From Risungbinella massiliensis (GTDB lineage Bacteria; Bacillota; Bacilli; Thermoactinomycetales; Thermoactinomycetaceae): a DNA stretch of 64,000 nucleotides. Shown piece after piece: positions 49,278 to 59,384 of this stretch. The stretch's first letter is position 1; the number at the start of each line of letters is the position of its first letter. The notes beneath the pieces were generated by a model. The model made no database searches, was not told the DNA's origin, and worked only from the letters and a program-made list of their open reading frames with translations. The position numbers were made by a program, and so were the translations under genes. The stretch is from contig NZ_LN812102.1 in assembly GCF_000942395.1 (NCBI RefSeq), positions 1,805,529-1,869,528 of the forward strand, read 5' to 3'.

Positions 49278-49924
49278 TGGCCTGCTTCCCCTAAAACCAC
49301 GTTCCGTAACTCCAACATATCTTCTATCCAATAACTTGGAGATTCCTTACGCAGTTCCTCTGGATGCAAACTCCATCCCACTGCCACTTGATCCACTCCA
49401 GCCAATTTTCCAGCAATCATATCATATTTGGTATCTCCTACCATCAGGGCTTCTGAAGCATGAATATCCAGCTCCTTCAATGCCAACTGCAACATATCTG
49501 GCTTTGGTTTGGCAGGAATCCCCTCTCCTGCACAAACGATACTACTCATCCATTGATCCAATCCATAAAGTTTTAGCCCCATCTCTACTACTTTCCGTCG
49601 CTTATTACTCACAACAGCAAGTATAACCCCTTCTTGATAGAGATCATGGAGCACTTCTCGTACCCGTGGAAAGTCTCTTACTAATTCGTCGTGTTTTTCA
49701 ACATTATAAGTTTGATAGGTTCGCACCATCTCTTCGGCTTGTTTGGTATCAAAGATTTGCATCTGTTCTAACAAAGGTTTACCCATGATCGCGAGTACAT
49801 CTTCACGTGAATACTTTCTAGGAGTATGTTGATCCAAAGTATGTAAAAATGACGAGACAATCAGTTCATTTGTATCAATCAAAGTTCCATCTAAATCAAA
49901 TAAAACCGCTTGGTAACGTTTCAC
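49274..49924 (-). CDS. ppaX: Pyrophosphatase PpaX (HAD family)
   Basis: PpaX hydrolyses the pyrophosphate released when HprK phosphorylase acts on P-Ser-HPr. The 216-residue product equals the B. subtilis length and has the HAD motifs [20 protein letters not shown] and [12 protein letters not shown]. The GTG start seven bases after GGAGGG is chosen. It is coupled to the acetyltransferase gene by ATGA. A terminator between lgt and this gene suggests a separate promoter here, although readthrough is possible. Confidence 0.93.
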   Translation of the reverse strand: MKRYQAVLFDLDGTLIDTNELIVSSFLHTLDQHTPRKYSREDVLAIMGKPLLEQMQIFDTKQAEEMVRTYQTYNVEKHDELVRDFPRVREVLHDLYQEGVILAVVSNKRRKVVEMGLKLYGLDQWMSSIVCAGEGIPAKPKPDMLQLALKELDIHASEALMVGDTKYDMIAGKLAGVDQVAVGWSLHPEELRKESPSYWIEDMLELRNVVLGEAGQ

Positions 49925-49992
49925 GATCGAACCCTCCAAATTAATCTATACTAAATAGAGTTTATGCCATCATTTCTGCAAGTTTAAAACAT

Positions 49993-50020
49993 GCCCTTTT
50001 GATATACGACTAGGAACGAT
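49993..50020 (+). repeat. Intergenic motif, copy B (related to 17027-17055)
   Basis: GCCCTTTTGATATACGACTA and the following bases match copy A at 24 of 28 positions. Here the motif is followed by an inverted repeat (CTAGG..CGATG / CATCG..CCTAG) at about 50010-50050, which copy A lacks. Function unknown. Confidence 0.45.
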
Positions 50021-50086
50021 GAAACATTGCAATCAGCCATCGCTCCCTAGATCAAGATTTTTTCCGTTATCATTTTGGATTAGATT

Positions 50087-50126
50087 TTAAAAAAGCTGAG
50101 CGATAATGTTCTATCCTACTCAGCTT
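50087..50126 (-). terminator. Terminator after lgt
   Basis: AAGCTGAG and CTCAGCTT arms around an 18-nt loop are followed by TTTTAAAA on the minus strand. Confidence 0.75.
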
Positions 50127-50134
50127 CCTTGCTT

Positions 50135-51100
50135 TTATTTTCGTTTCTTTTTCTCTTTCTTCTTCCCGCTTTTCTTTGGTTGATCCTTCACAGATCCTTG
50201 CTTGTTGATCGGATATTGTACAGTAGGAAAATCTTGATAAGACTCCGTGGCAAGCCCTTTTCCTCGACGAATCAAGATCAACAAAATTCCCAATAAAACC
50301 AATAAAAGGCTCATCAACTGGGCAATTCGTACATTTCCATAAGACATTGAACCCGGCTCAAATAAGAGGCTCATTGGCGACCAGATAACATCCATGAGGG
50401 AGACGAGCCAGTTTGACCCATCAAACGCAAGGCTATCGGTTCTGAGTCCTTCAATATAGAAACGTCCCAATGAATACCAGATGAGGTAGGTGAACAAAAT
50501 TTCTCCCCGTCTTGGGTTCCAATATCTCATCCCAACCAATATCAAAAACCCTGCCAAATTCCAAAGAGATTCATATAAAAAGGTAGGATGGTACGTTACA
50601 CCCGCAATATTCATATTATCTAAAATCCAGTTCGGAATATGTAGACCCTCTAAAGTCGCCCTCGATACAGGTCCACCATGTGCTTCTTGATTAATAAAGT
50701 TACCCCATCTTCCAATCGCTTGCCCCAGCAAGACACTTGGAATAATTAGATCAGCAAGCGCAAGGAACGGTAGTTTGTGTTTCCGGATAAAAAAGTAGGC
50801 TGCTATGAATGCACCAATTAAACCTCCATGAATTGCAAGACCCCCAAGCCACACAGCTGGGATCTCTGCTGGATGCATCGAGTAATAGTCCCATTGAAAT
50901 ATAACAAAATAGATTCGTGCTCCTACGATGGCAGCAGGTAAAATCCACAATACCAAATCTAGTACAAGATCCGGATTAAGTCCCCGACGTTTTGCTTCAC
51001 GGGTTGCTAAATAGACTCCAAGTAAGGCAGCTGTTCCCATAATAATTCCATACCAGTGAATATGAAGAGGTCCTATTGAAAAAGCGACTTTATCGATCAT
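50135..51100 (-). CDS. lgt: Prolipoprotein diacylglyceryl transferase
   Basis: Lgt transfers diacylglyceryl from phosphatidylglycerol to the lipobox cysteine. The 321-residue polytopic product has seven helices, HWYGIIM, the GGLAIHGGLIGA catalytic-His region and the signature GRWGNFINQEAHGGP. The C-terminal 40 residues form a Lys-rich extension (KKSGKKKEKKKRK). It lies between hprK and ppaX in the order known from Bacillus, but with its own flanking gaps. Confidence 0.97.
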   Translation of the reverse strand: MIDKVAFSIGPLHIHWYGIIMGTAALLGVYLATREAKRRGLNPDLVLDLVLWILPAAIVGARIYFVIFQWDYYSMHPAEIPAVWLGGLAIHGGLIGAFIAAYFFIRKHKLPFLALADLIIPSVLLGQAIGRWGNFINQEAHGGPVSRATLEGLHIPNWILDNMNIAGVTYHPTFLYESLWNLAGFLILVGMRYWNPRRGEILFTYLIWYSLGRFYIEGLRTDSLAFDGSNWLVSLMDVIWSPMSLLFEPGSMSYGNVRIAQLMSLLLVLLGILLILIRRGKGLATESYQDFPTVQYPINKQGSVKDQPKKSGKKKEKKKRK

Positions 51101-51315
51101 CTTTGCTACTCCTTTACTACCAGCTAAATCTCTGACTGTTTGAACCTATTGTAGCTTACTTTCTACTAGATGAAAAACAGAACAAAACAGTTTCCTACTT
51201 TTCCGATAGCCAAAAAGAATGGCAAGTCTACTAGTAATTAATGAAAAATTCTGATATAATTCATCAAAAATTACGTTTTTATCACTACATCAGGAAGGAC
51301 AGTGAGGATATTCTC

Positions 51316-51522
51316 ATGGTTGAACTCCAAACCCAAACAAAAACGACTCTTTATGAGTGCATGGAATGTGGACAAAAAAATACAGTGACTGTTCAAGATC
51401 GTTATGGATTCTGTAAGACGCAAGGCTGTTTAAACCGTGACCTTATCCAATATGTTTTTTATCCTAGTTGGATCAAACCAAAGATTTGTCGGGCCGGGCG
51501 AAATGTAATGATGTTACGATAA
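51316..51522 (+). CDS. Small zinc-ribbon-like protein
   Basis: A 68-residue protein with two Cys pairs (CMECG and CKTQGC) about 18 residues apart, as in a zinc ribbon, and a basic C-terminus. The ATG with GAGG nine bases upstream is preferred to an ATG 75 nt earlier that has no binding site. It ends at a bidirectional terminator shared with hprK. Not recognised; it may bind nucleic acid or a protein partner. Confidence 0.65.
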   Translation: MVELQTQTKTTLYECMECGQKNTVTVQDRYGFCKTQGCLNRDLIQYVFYPSWIKPKICRAGRNVMMLR

Positions 51523-51555
51523 AACCACCTCTATGATTTTAACGAGGTGGTTTTC
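51521..51555. terminator. Bidirectional terminator between the zinc-ribbon gene and hprK
   Basis: An 11-bp stem (AAAACCACCTC and complement) with A/T flanks lies between converging genes. Confidence 0.9.
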
Positions 51556-51567
51556 TTATCGTGCCTT

Positions 51568-52500
51568 TTATTCTAGATCCTCCGATTCGATGGTATCTCC
51601 CAACTTTTTAACAAACTGCTCAGCTGCGTTATGACCTAGTTGCTTCATTCTCATATTCATCGCCGCTACTTCAATGATAATCGCTAGGTTTCGTCCTGGA
51701 CGAACAGGTACCGTAATCTGTGGCAATTCCTGTTCTAATATACGAATTTTCTCTTCGTCCAAGCCTAACCGATCGTACTGACGGTCTGGTTGCCAGTTTT
51801 CCAAGCGAATTACAAAAGAAATACGCTTCTGGTTTCGAACTGCTCCTGCTCCAAATAACGTCATCACATTAATAATCCCCAAACCCCGAATCTCCAACAA
51901 ATAGCGGATTAAATCTGGGGAAGTGCCTGATAAGTGATTGCCTTCTGTAAGTGTGATTTCTACTGCATCATCTGCAACCAATCGATGCCCTCTTTTCACC
52001 AATTCAAGTGCAGTTTCACTTTTTCCAATTCCGCTATCTCCCATCAGGACTACACCCATCCCATAAACATCTACTAAAACACCATGAATAGTGGTCGTAG
52101 GAGCGAAACAGTCTTCTAAGAAATTGGTCAACTTACTGGTAAACGATGTTGTTTTCATATCCGTACGCAATACGGGTATTCCATTTTTCTTGGCTGCTGC
52201 AATTAGCTCATCTGGTACAGGTAAGTCTCGGGTGATACAAATACAAGGTATATCTGGATGACAAAATTTCTCGAGACGGTCAGTCCGTTCTTCGTCTGGT
52301 AGGTTCTTAATAAACATCAGCTCCGACCTGCCTAGCAGTTGAAGGCGTTCAGTCGGATGGTATGTAAAAAAACCGGCAAGCTCTAACCCAGGTCGATATA
52401 AGTCGCTAACGTGAATGATATGGGAGAGATATTCTTCGCCACAAATCAACTCGAGTTTAAATTTTTTCTGGATATCATGTACTGTTACTTTTCTTGCCAC
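51568..52500 (-). CDS. hprK: HPr kinase/phosphorylase
   Basis: HprK phosphorylates and dephosphorylates HPr and Crh at Ser46, setting carbon catabolite repression in Bacillota. The 310-residue product has an N-terminal substrate-binding-like domain, His in [12 protein letters not shown], Walker [11 protein letters not shown] near 153-162, the VADDAVEI strand and the C-terminal signature [19 protein letters not shown]. The start is GTG, seven bases after GGAGG; an upstream reading through a hairpin is rejected. Its targets include the HPr-like protein at 30073-30339. Confidence 0.97.
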   Translation of the reverse strand: MARKVTVHDIQKKFKLELICGEEYLSHIIHVSDLYRPGLELAGFFTYHPTERLQLLGRSELMFIKNLPDEERTDRLEKFCHPDIPCICITRDLPVPDELIAAAKKNGIPVLRTDMKTTSFTSKLTNFLEDCFAPTTTIHGVLVDVYGMGVVLMGDSGIGKSETALELVKRGHRLVADDAVEITLTEGNHLSGTSPDLIRYLLEIRGLGIINVMTLFGAGAVRNQKRISFVIRLENWQPDRQYDRLGLDEEKIRILEQELPQITVPVRPGRNLAIIIEVAAMNMRMKQLGHNAAEQFVKKLGDTIESEDLE

Positions 52501-52531
52501 GAAAAAACCTCCTTGTACGAGGACATATAAA

Positions 52532-52556
52532 GGAGGGGAATCAAACCCTCCCCTCA
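52532..52556 (-). terminator. Hairpin upstream of hprK (weak terminator or attenuator)
   Basis: The stem GGAGGG/CCCTCC, followed by TTTATAT, lies between the yvlD stop and the hprK start. The U-tract is poor, so partial readthrough into hprK is likely. Confidence 0.55.
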
Positions 52557-52576
52557 TCCTCCATCAGTATTTTATT

Positions 52577-52927
52577 CTACTTATTTTTAAGAAAAGAATT
52601 TAAAACCACGGTGACAATTGATACAATGAGCGAGGCGTATAGAGCTGGTAGAAAGCCATCAACTTCTACTGCATCAATAAAGTAGCTTGTTAGCATGAAC
52701 AATAGTGCATTGATTACAAATGTAAAGAGGCCTAGCGTTAAAAGTCTAATAGGTAAGGCGAAAAACTTGACAATAGGTTTGATTACGATGTTAATTACTC
52801 CGAAAACGACTGCAAACAGGATAGCGCCTGTAAAGTTTTCTACTTGGATTCCTGGAATATAATGAGAGATGATAAGTACAGTTATCGCGGTAACTAAGAT
52901 CCGGATTATTGGGCGTAAAATAAACAA
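52577..52927 (-). CDS. YvlD-like membrane protein (DUF360, holin-4 family)
   Basis: A 116-residue protein with four helices that fill most of its length (about 5-22, 32-52, 58-80 and 90-112) and the family pattern FGVINIVIKPIVKFF..PIRLLTLGLFTFVINALLF. Despite the family name there is no phage context. B. subtilis YvlD lies in the same general region near hprK. The TTG eight bases after AAGGAG is preferred to a GTG that overlaps the binding site. Confidence 0.85.
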   Translation of the reverse strand: MFILRPIIRILVTAITVLIISHYIPGIQVENFTGAILFAVVFGVINIVIKPIVKFFALPIRLLTLGLFTFVINALLFMLTSYFIDAVEVDGFLPALYASLIVSIVTVVLNSFLKNK

Positions 52928-53000
52928 GTAATCCACTCCTTATTTTGATTGATGTACAAAAAAAGATTCATACTATCTGTATTATATCTTTTTCCTAAAT

Positions 53001-53023
53001 GAATCACGTAATAACGTGCATTC
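53001..53023 (+). promoter_or_regulatory. Imperfect palindrome upstream of gnd
   Basis: GAAT-CACGT and ACGTG-CATTC arms around AATA form a 23-bp dyad about 50 nt before the gnd start, in the divergent region with yvlD. It could be an operator or a leader hairpin; no regulator is recognised. Confidence 0.35.
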
Positions 53024-53070
53024 TTTTACAAAAGAGCGACACGCTAAAGACTAAAGGTGAGGTGACCACG

Positions 53071-53967
53071 TTGAAATTAGGCATGATCGGACTTGGAAAA
53101 ATGGGCTATAATTTGGCACTCAATCTTTTAGACCACCAGCATCAAGTGGTTACATATGATGTACATCCAGAACCTGTCCAAGATTTAGAGAAAAAAGGTG
53201 CAACCCCAGCTTACACTATTCAGGAAGTAGTTAGCCAACTTGAAGCTCCTCGCACCATTTGGATGATGGTGCCTGCTGGAAAAATTGTGGATAATGTAAT
53301 CCTCGACATCGTTCCACATTTAGAAAAAGGTGATCTACTCATTGATGGCGGAAATTCTCATTATAAAGATACCCTTCGCCGTCAGACGGAACTAGCCGAA
53401 CACGGAATATCCTATATGGATGTTGGAACTTCTGGTGGTACTGAAGGAGCACGTCATGGTGGCTGCTTTATGATTGGTGCAGATAAAGAATCATTTGCGC
53501 GTGTAGAAGAAATGATCCGCGATCTTTCTGTAGAAAATGGTTATCTATATGCTGGACCAACTGGCAGTGGGCATTTCCTCAAAATGGTTCACAATGGAAT
53601 CGAATATGGTATGATGCAAGCGATTGGAGAGGGCTTTGAAGTATTAGACAAGAGTCCTTTTGACTATGATTTTGAACAGGTCGCTCGAGTCTGGGCAAAC
53701 GGCTCCGTAATCCGTAGCTGGCTGATGGATTTAACTCAAAATGCGTTCTCGAAAGATCCGAAGTTAGAAGGAATTCGTGGGATCATGAATGCTTCGGGAG
53801 AAGGACAATGGACAGTCGAAGCAGCCCTAGATTTAAAAGCCACTGCTCCTATTATCGCAATGTCTCTCTTTATGCGCTATGCTTCCCAAGAAACCGATAC
53901 TTTCCATGGAAAAGTAGTTGCAGCACTGCGTAATGAGTTCGGAGGACACGAAGTAATCAAATCGTAA
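53071..53967 (+). CDS. 6-phosphogluconate dehydrogenase, short (NAD-type) form
   Basis: The enzyme oxidatively decarboxylates 6-phosphogluconate to ribulose-5-phosphate. The 298-residue product has the Rossmann motif GMIGLGKMGYNLA, DGGNSHYKDT, GTSGGTEGARHG and KMVHNGIEYGMMQ. It is the short form (about 300 residues, YqeC/GndA-like), which usually prefers NAD, in contrast to the 470-residue NADP enzyme of the pentose phosphate pathway. The start is TTG with GAGGTG six bases upstream; a longer reading lacks family support. Confidence 0.92.
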   Translation: MKLGMIGLGKMGYNLALNLLDHQHQVVTYDVHPEPVQDLEKKGATPAYTIQEVVSQLEAPRTIWMMVPAGKIVDNVILDIVPHLEKGDLLIDGGNSHYKDTLRRQTELAEHGISYMDVGTSGGTEGARHGGCFMIGADKESFARVEEMIRDLSVENGYLYAGPTGSGHFLKMVHNGIEYGMMQAIGEGFEVLDKSPFDYDFEQVARVWANGSVIRSWLMDLTQNAFSKDPKLEGIRGIMNASGEGQWTVEAALDLKATAPIIAMSLFMRYASQETDTFHGKVVAALRNEFGGHEVIKS

Positions 53968-53980
53968 AAGCGCACACAAA

Positions 53981-54026
53981 AGAAGCTCTTATTGGACAAC
54001 AGAATCCAAGAGAGCTTCTGTTTTTA
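53981..54026. terminator. Terminator between gnd and ycgQ
   Basis: AGAAGCTCT and AGAGCTTCT arms with a 21-nt loop are followed by a T-rich stretch; A residues lie on the other side. It serves both convergent genes. Confidence 0.75.
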
Positions 54027-54039
54027 TTTTTAGCAAAAA

Positions 54040-54780
54040 TTAGTAATTAACATACACATAAGGGTCTTTCATTGGTTCAATCTGCTTAAAGTTGTTTAGT
54101 TTGATGATTGGATATGGTATTCCATCTACTACTTCAGTTTCGACACTTCCATCTATCTCAATCCACTGATCATTTCGGAATGTACCTGCTTGATCTGTCT
54201 GAATTAAAAAACCCGTCACAACTCCATCTGCCGTACAACACGAAACCATAAAACGCCCAAGAACAAATTCATCCGGCTTGAGAGACTCATCCCGATAAAC
54301 AAAACCGTGCATTTTCACCTTTTTTCCTTTTAGGCGATCGGGATACATATTAATCGTATTGATAATCTCTACATAATCTTTTTCTGTAAACGTGATAACG
54401 GGCTCTTTCGCTAATTTCTCCGCAATCGGAAGATATGGATCCCCCTGATCTTTTGCAATTTCGACAGGTTGTTGCATGGAAGCGATATTCATTCCTTTTT
54501 TCTGTACGGAACTAGCATCTAACGTTTTGGGAGCTACAAATAACAGCAGTAGCATCGGGATAATTGCCATTACATATCCCCAAGCTCCAATACGATGCAT
54601 ATCTTGTTTTTTCAGATTCCAAAGTTGTACGACACCCAATACGACTAATAAAACAATACCTACTGCTACCAGCCAGTTTAGCCTTGGACTGATATAAAGG
54701 GAAATCTCACCAGTCATCAGTAGCTCGAGCATGAAAAACGCTAATCCAAAACAGATAAAGGTACGAAGCCAAGATTTCAT
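54040..54780 (-). CDS. YcgQ-like (TIGR03943/DUF1980) permease partner protein
   Basis: A 246-residue protein with two N-terminal membrane hairpins (about 5-25, 33-50 and 68-85) and a C-terminal soluble domain with an OB-like part (VKMHGFVYRDESLKPDEFVLGRFMVSCCTADG). The conserved Cys pair in SCCTADG suggests metal or thiol chemistry. It lies 21 nt downstream of the permease gene, the usual partner arrangement (ycgR-ycgQ). Transport of a metal or related ion is inferred. Confidence 0.85.
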   Translation of the reverse strand: MKSWLRTFICFGLAFFMLELLMTGEISLYISPRLNWLVAVGIVLLVVLGVVQLWNLKKQDMHRIGAWGYVMAIIPMLLLLFVAPKTLDASSVQKKGMNIASMQQPVEIAKDQGDPYLPIAEKLAKEPVITFTEKDYVEIINTINMYPDRLKGKKVKMHGFVYRDESLKPDEFVLGRFMVSCCTADGVVTGFLIQTDQAGTFRNDQWIEIDGSVETEVVDGIPYPIIKLNNFKQIEPMKDPYVYVNY

Positions 54781-54801
54781 GATATACCCCCCATTACCTT
54801 T

Positions 54802-55929
54802 TTAATAAATAAGTAGCATAATTACAATAGTCAAAAGCGTGGTAGCCGCAAACAGAAAATTGACTATGCTCGCTCGGAAGTTACCTGTCATCATGAGGAA
54901 GTTTTTCAGATCCATCATCGGACCATAGACAAGAAACGCAAATAAAGAGGAGTTAGGCAAAACTGTTCGTAACGATGCTGCAATAAAGGCATCGGAAGAG
55001 GAACAGATCGATAACAAAAATGCTAACGCAATAACAAAAAGAATAGAGACAAACTCGTTATTGTTCACTTCCTTTAATGCTGCGACGCCAATAAACACTT
55101 GGAAGAAGGCAGCGATCATTGCTCCCAGTACAAAGTACTTTGCCGTGTTAAAAAACTCAAAGATAGTATGGAAAAGGGTATGATTCACTTTCTCTGATAT
55201 TCTTTCATCATGTGAATGAGAGTGATTACAACAATCACCATGTGAAGCATCCGAATGGTGGCTACAGCAAACTTCATTCGAGCTAGTAGATAAATTTTGT
55301 TCTGCTGTCGTTTTTCCTTCCATTTGCTTAATTGCTTCGTGTTCTGTTTGCAAAATCCAGCTTAGCTTTCTGCGATGAAAAAATAGATGAAAAAGACATC
55401 CAATAATCACTGCAATCAAAGCAGCTAATCCTACCCTTTGTAGAGCAATACTCCACTGGTTCCCAAATGCGACATAGGTGGAGAAAATAGTAATGGGATT
55501 CACTACCGGTGCAGATAACAAAAAAGTAATTGCAACAGAAGGTGGCATTCCTTTCTGCATTAACCGTTTGCAAATCGGAACAATCCCACATTCACAGATT
55601 GGAAGAAAAAGCCCCAAACCTACTGACATCGGAATAGACAGGACTGGATTACGAGGGATCACTCGATAAATGAAATCCTCACTCACAAATACATGAATCA
55701 AACTTGAGACGAGTACCCCTAGCAAAATAAAAGGAAGACCCTCAATAAAGATACTCATAAAAATAGTTGTCATTGTCCGAACTTGGTCACTACTACTAAT
55801 GGATAAATCACGGGTCCATTCAATCAGTGCCCCGATCGAGGAAAGACCAGTTGTGAGACCATAAATCAACAGGCCCATTACAAGCAAAAGCGCAATCTCA
55901 AAATAGTTGTTTCGTACAAAGCGAATCAC
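54802..55929 (-). CDS. YcgR-like permease (DUF318/ArsP type) with His/Cys-rich loop
   Basis: A 375-residue permease with eight or more helices. The conserved half-motifs PLCECGIVPI-type (LPICECGIVPICKRL, near 110) and SICSSSDAFIAAS (near 310) are both present. Between the two halves, near 217-242, lies a soluble loop very rich in His and Cys (CCSHHSDASHGDCCNHSHSH), a likely metal-binding region. Start: GTG eight bases after AAAGGGG. It forms an operon with the YcgQ-like gene. A Fur-family-like box about 280 nt upstream supports a link to metal supply. Confidence 0.85.
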   Translation of the reverse strand: MIRFVRNNYFEIALLLVMGLLIYGLTTGLSSIGALIEWTRDLSISSSDQVRTMTTIFMSIFIEGLPFILLGVLVSSLIHVFVSEDFIYRVIPRNPVLSIPMSVGLGLFLPICECGIVPICKRLMQKGMPPSVAITFLLSAPVVNPITIFSTYVAFGNQWSIALQRVGLAALIAVIIGCLFHLFFHRRKLSWILQTEHEAIKQMEGKTTAEQNLSTSSNEVCCSHHSDASHGDCCNHSHSHDERISEKVNHTLFHTIFEFFNTAKYFVLGAMIAAFFQVFIGVAALKEVNNNEFVSILFVIALAFLLSICSSSDAFIAASLRTVLPNSSLFAFLVYGPMMDLKNFLMMTGNFRASIVNFLFAATTLLTIVIMLLIY

Positions 55930-56210
55930 AGACAGCACCCCTTTCTAGACGCTATAAACGCAGTATTCCTATTTGAACTCTCCTATAAAGAGGATTTTCC
56001 AATGAGTATGAAAAGTTCGTTTGCTCTATTCTATCAATATAGACCGGATAAAATACCAATTATTTGTAGATTGGTAGAGAAGAGATGGTTCTTAATTTTC
56101 ACTGGTAGAATCATGATTCTGTTCGTTCCCTTTCAACCAGATCTTTTTAGTCACAGGTTAAAAAAGAGAATTTCTCTTACGTTTGTATGTAACATAATCT
56201 CTTGTTACAC

Positions 56211-56255
56211 TAATCATAATGATTCCTATTTTAATCTTAGGTTCATTCCTATCAA
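56211..56255 (-). promoter_or_regulatory. Promoter and Fur-family-like box upstream of ycgRQ
   Basis: On the minus strand TTGATA (56250-56255), 16 nt, TAAAAT (56228-56233) is a fair sigma-A promoter. Directly after it, 56211-56225 is a near-perfect 7-1-7 dyad (TAATCAT-A-ATGATTC), the form of Fur/Zur/PerR boxes. It would cover the transcription start. The leader to ycgR is about 270 nt. The 585-base gap holds no convincing gene. Confidence 0.5.
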
Positions 56256-56335
56256 ATAATCTTGTATACAAATACATCTTAACACGGAATACAAAGTACT
56301 CTCTCATCTAATATGCGTGTTCAAAAAAACATAAC

Positions 56336-56370
56336 AAAAACCCACTTCTCTATAAGAAAAAGTGGGTTTT
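56336..56370 (-). terminator. Terminator after uvrA
   Basis: An 11-bp stem (AAAACCCACTT and complement) is followed by T-rich sequence on the minus strand, about 145 nt past uvrA. The stretch between uvrA and this stem holds nothing recognisable. Confidence 0.8.
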
Positions 56371-56514
56371 AGATAAATTAGTTTTCTCCAACCTAAGTTG
56401 TTATTTAGTTACCATTAGCTTTTTAAATCCAACAAAGCTATTTCTAGTTTCTAGCTCTTGAAATGAAACATACAAACTTACATGGTGCATTACTTTTTCA
56501 GAACATAACCTCAC

Positions 56515-59382
56515 CTATACAAGCAATTCCTCTTTGGTTACAGACGCTTCCATCCGTTTGCGATCTCGTTCAATTAATGGCCTTAGGTATTGCCCTGTAT
56601 AAGAGCCTTCTACTTCCATTATCTCTTCTGGGGTACCAGTAGCCACAATCAAACCGCCACCTTTACCACCTTCAGGACCTAAATCAATCATATAATCGGC
56701 AGTTTTCATCACGTCCAGATTATGTTCAATGACGATTACGGAATCCCCGTTTTCGACCAAGCGATGTAGGACTTTTAACAGACGAGCGATATCATCGATG
56801 TGAAGTCCAGTTGTAGGCTCATCTAGGATATACAAAGTACGTCCTGTACTACGTTTGTGTAATTCAGATGCTAATTTTACTCGTTGTGCTTCCCCACCGG
56901 ATAATGTGGTAGCTGGTTGACCTAGTTTCATATAGCTCAACCCGACATCATAGAGTGTTTGTATCTTACGTTTGATTTTGGGAATATTGGAGAAAAACTC
57001 TAGCCCTTCTTCAATCGTCATGTCTAGAACATCCGCTACATTTTTCCCTTTATAGCGAATCTCCAATGTTTCCCGATTGTAGCGTTTTCCTTTACATTGT
57101 TCGCAAGGGACATAGACATCTGGCAAGAAGTGCATCTCGATCTTGATGATCCCATCACCACGACACGCTTCACAACGACCGCCCTTTACGTTAAAACTAA
57201 AGCGACCTTTTTGATAACCTCTTACTTTCGCTTCCTGTGTTTTGGCAAAGACATCTCGTATATCATCAAAAACACCAGTATAAGTCGCTGGATTACTTCT
57301 TGGTGTCCGGCCAATGGGGGACTGATCAATATTGATTACCTTATCAAGATGATCCAAACCTTTAATCTCTTTATGTTTCCCTGGCAATACTTTGGAGCGA
57401 TGTAATTGACGTGACAGAGATTTGAGTAGAATCTCATTGACTAGTGTACTTTTCCCTGATCCTGAAACACCGGAAACGACCGTAAAGATACCAAGGGGAA
57501 TGCGCACCGATACATTTCGGAGATTATTCTCACTTGCTTTGATAATCTCCAACCATTTGCCATTCGGTTCTTTTCTCTCCGTTGGTAGAGGGATAAATTT
57601 CTTGCCAGATAGATACTGTCCAGTCAATGAATTCGGATTCTCCATCACTTCCTGAGGAGTCCCCGCTGCAATCACTTGTCCTCCATGTGCACCTGCACCA
57701 GGACCGATGTCTAAGATGTAATCCGCTGCCATCATAGTATCTTCATCATGCTCTACTACAATCAAGGTATTTCCTAGATCTCTCATCTTCTCTAACGTTT
57801 GAATTAATCTTGTATTATCTCGCTGATGGAGACCAATACTTGGCTCATCCAAAATATAGAGCACTCCCATAAGGCTTGAACCGATCTGTGTAGCCAGACG
57901 AATACGTTGTGCCTCTCCTCCAGACAATGTGCCAGCTGCTCGATTTAACGTGAGATAGTCTAGTCCCACATTGACCAAAAACCCAAGTCTTGCGCGAATC
58001 TCTTTGAGGACTTGTCTTGCGATCTGCTCCTCTTTTTCCGTTAAGCGAATCTGCTCACAAAACTCAAGTGCTTCCGAAATCGACATCTTGGTTACTTGAT
58101 CGATATTTTTCTCCCCGATAAGCACATGGAGCATCTCTTTTTTGAGCCTAGCACCTTTACATGCAGGACAAGGCTTGATACTCATATAGGTCTCCATTTG
58201 CTCTCGAATCATCTCAGAAGCAGTCTCTTTATATCGACGTTCTAGATTGTGGACTACCCCTTCAAATTGTGTGTTGGTATTCCGAGAAAATCCCATATCA
58301 TTGGTATAGTGAAACGGAAACTTTTCCTTCGATCCATAGAGAATCAAATCTTGCTGTTTTTTGGATAAAGTCTCAAATGGTGCATCATAATCAATCTCAA
58401 AATGCTTGCACACAGCCTGAAGAAGCTGTGGATAATAAGTACTTGTAGAAGAAGACCAAGGTTCGATGGCCCCCTTTGCTAAGGAAAGCGTTTCATCTGG
58501 AACCATCAGTCCTGGATCAATCTCCATTCGATGACCAATTCCATCACAAGTAGTACAAGCACCAAATGGACTATTAAACGAGAACATACGGGGAGAGAGC
58601 TCCGCGATCGAGTAACCACAAATGGGACAGGCAAGATTTTGACTAAAAAAGAGCTCTTCTTCTCCAATTACATCTACGAGAAGTTCCCCACCAGATAGTT
58701 TTAAAGCAGTCTCCATCGAATCAGCTAGACGTGTCTCGATTCCTTCTTTTACAACTATTCGATCGACTACCACTTCGATAGTGTGCTTTTTGTTTTTCTC
58801 TAGTTGGATTTCATCGTTCAATTCTTGCATCTCGCCATCAATTCGAACTCGCACAAAACCTTGTCTACCAATCTCTTGGAGAAGCTTGACATGTTCTCCT
58901 TTTCGCCCTTTCACTACAGGTGCTAGAATCTGTAGCTTACTACGCTCAGGTAATTCTAGTACCCGATCCACCATCTGTTGGATAGTCTGAGATTTGATCT
59001 CCGTACCATGTTCAGGACAAAAAGCATGACCGATTCTCGCAAACATAAGCCTCAAGTAATCGTAGATCTCGGTAACTGTTCCGACAGTTGATCTAGGGTT
59101 ACGACTTGTTGTTTTTTGGTCAATGGAAATAGCCGGTGAGAGACCATCAATCGAGTCTACATCCGGCTTATCCATCTGACCGAGAAATTGCCTAGCATAT
59201 GCAGAAAGAGACTCCACATAGCGGCGTTGTCCCTCTGCATAGATTGTGTCAAAAGCAAGAGAAGATTTTCCCGAACCACTTAAGCCTGTCACAACGACAA
59301 ACTGATCCCGTGGAATTGTAACATCAATATTTTTTAGGTTATGAACTCTAGCACCACGTACTACAATATTTTCTTGAGCCAT
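56515..59382 (-). CDS. uvrA: Excinuclease ABC subunit A
   Basis: UvrA recognises DNA damage and loads UvrB in nucleotide excision repair. The 955-residue product has two ABC ATPase halves: Walker [10 protein letters not shown] near 32 and GVSGSGKST near 640, signatures LSGGEAQR (two copies), Walker [10 protein letters not shown] and LDEPTTGLH. Zinc-finger cysteines lie in CPICG..CTTC (near 250-278) and [14 protein letters not shown] (near 735-765). It begins 2 nt after uvrB, in one operon under an SOS box. Confidence 0.98.
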   Translation of the reverse strand: MAQENIVVRGARVHNLKNIDVTIPRDQFVVVTGLSGSGKSSLAFDTIYAEGQRRYVESLSAYARQFLGQMDKPDVDSIDGLSPAISIDQKTTSRNPRSTVGTVTEIYDYLRLMFARIGHAFCPEHGTEIKSQTIQQMVDRVLELPERSKLQILAPVVKGRKGEHVKLLQEIGRQGFVRVRIDGEMQELNDEIQLEKNKKHTIEVVVDRIVVKEGIETRLADSMETALKLSGGELLVDVIGEEELFFSQNLACPICGYSIAELSPRMFSFNSPFGACTTCDGIGHRMEIDPGLMVPDETLSLAKGAIEPWSSSTSTYYPQLLQAVCKHFEIDYDAPFETLSKKQQDLILYGSKEKFPFHYTNDMGFSRNTNTQFEGVVHNLERRYKETASEMIREQMETYMSIKPCPACKGARLKKEMLHVLIGEKNIDQVTKMSISEALEFCEQIRLTEKEEQIARQVLKEIRARLGFLVNVGLDYLTLNRAAGTLSGGEAQRIRLATQIGSSLMGVLYILDEPSIGLHQRDNTRLIQTLEKMRDLGNTLIVVEHDEDTMMAADYILDIGPGAGAHGGQVIAAGTPQEVMENPNSLTGQYLSGKKFIPLPTERKEPNGKWLEIIKASENNLRNVSVRIPLGIFTVVSGVSGSGKSTLVNEILLKSLSRQLHRSKVLPGKHKEIKGLDHLDKVINIDQSPIGRTPRSNPATYTGVFDDIRDVFAKTQEAKVRGYQKGRFSFNVKGGRCEACRGDGIIKIEMHFLPDVYVPCEQCKGKRYNRETLEIRYKGKNVADVLDMTIEEGLEFFSNIPKIKRKIQTLYDVGLSYMKLGQPATTLSGGEAQRVKLASELHKRSTGRTLYILDEPTTGLHIDDIARLLKVLHRLVENGDSVIVIEHNLDVMKTADYMIDLGPEGGKGGGLIVATGTPEEIMEVEGSYTGQYLRPLIERDRKRMEASVTKEELLV

Positions 59383-59384
59383 CT

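Noticed and set aside
52577-52927. Phage holin-4 family protein as a sign of a prophage
   Set aside because: It is a YvlD-type chromosomal gene next to hprK, with no other phage genes.
53001-53023. gnd upstream dyad as a riboswitch
   Set aside because: The dyad is too short and no known riboswitch core is visible; it is kept only as a possible operator.
56002-56259. 85-codon plus-strand frame in the ycgR-uvrA gap
   Set aside because: No Shine-Dalgarno site, odd composition, and it covers the candidate promoter and Fur-like box.
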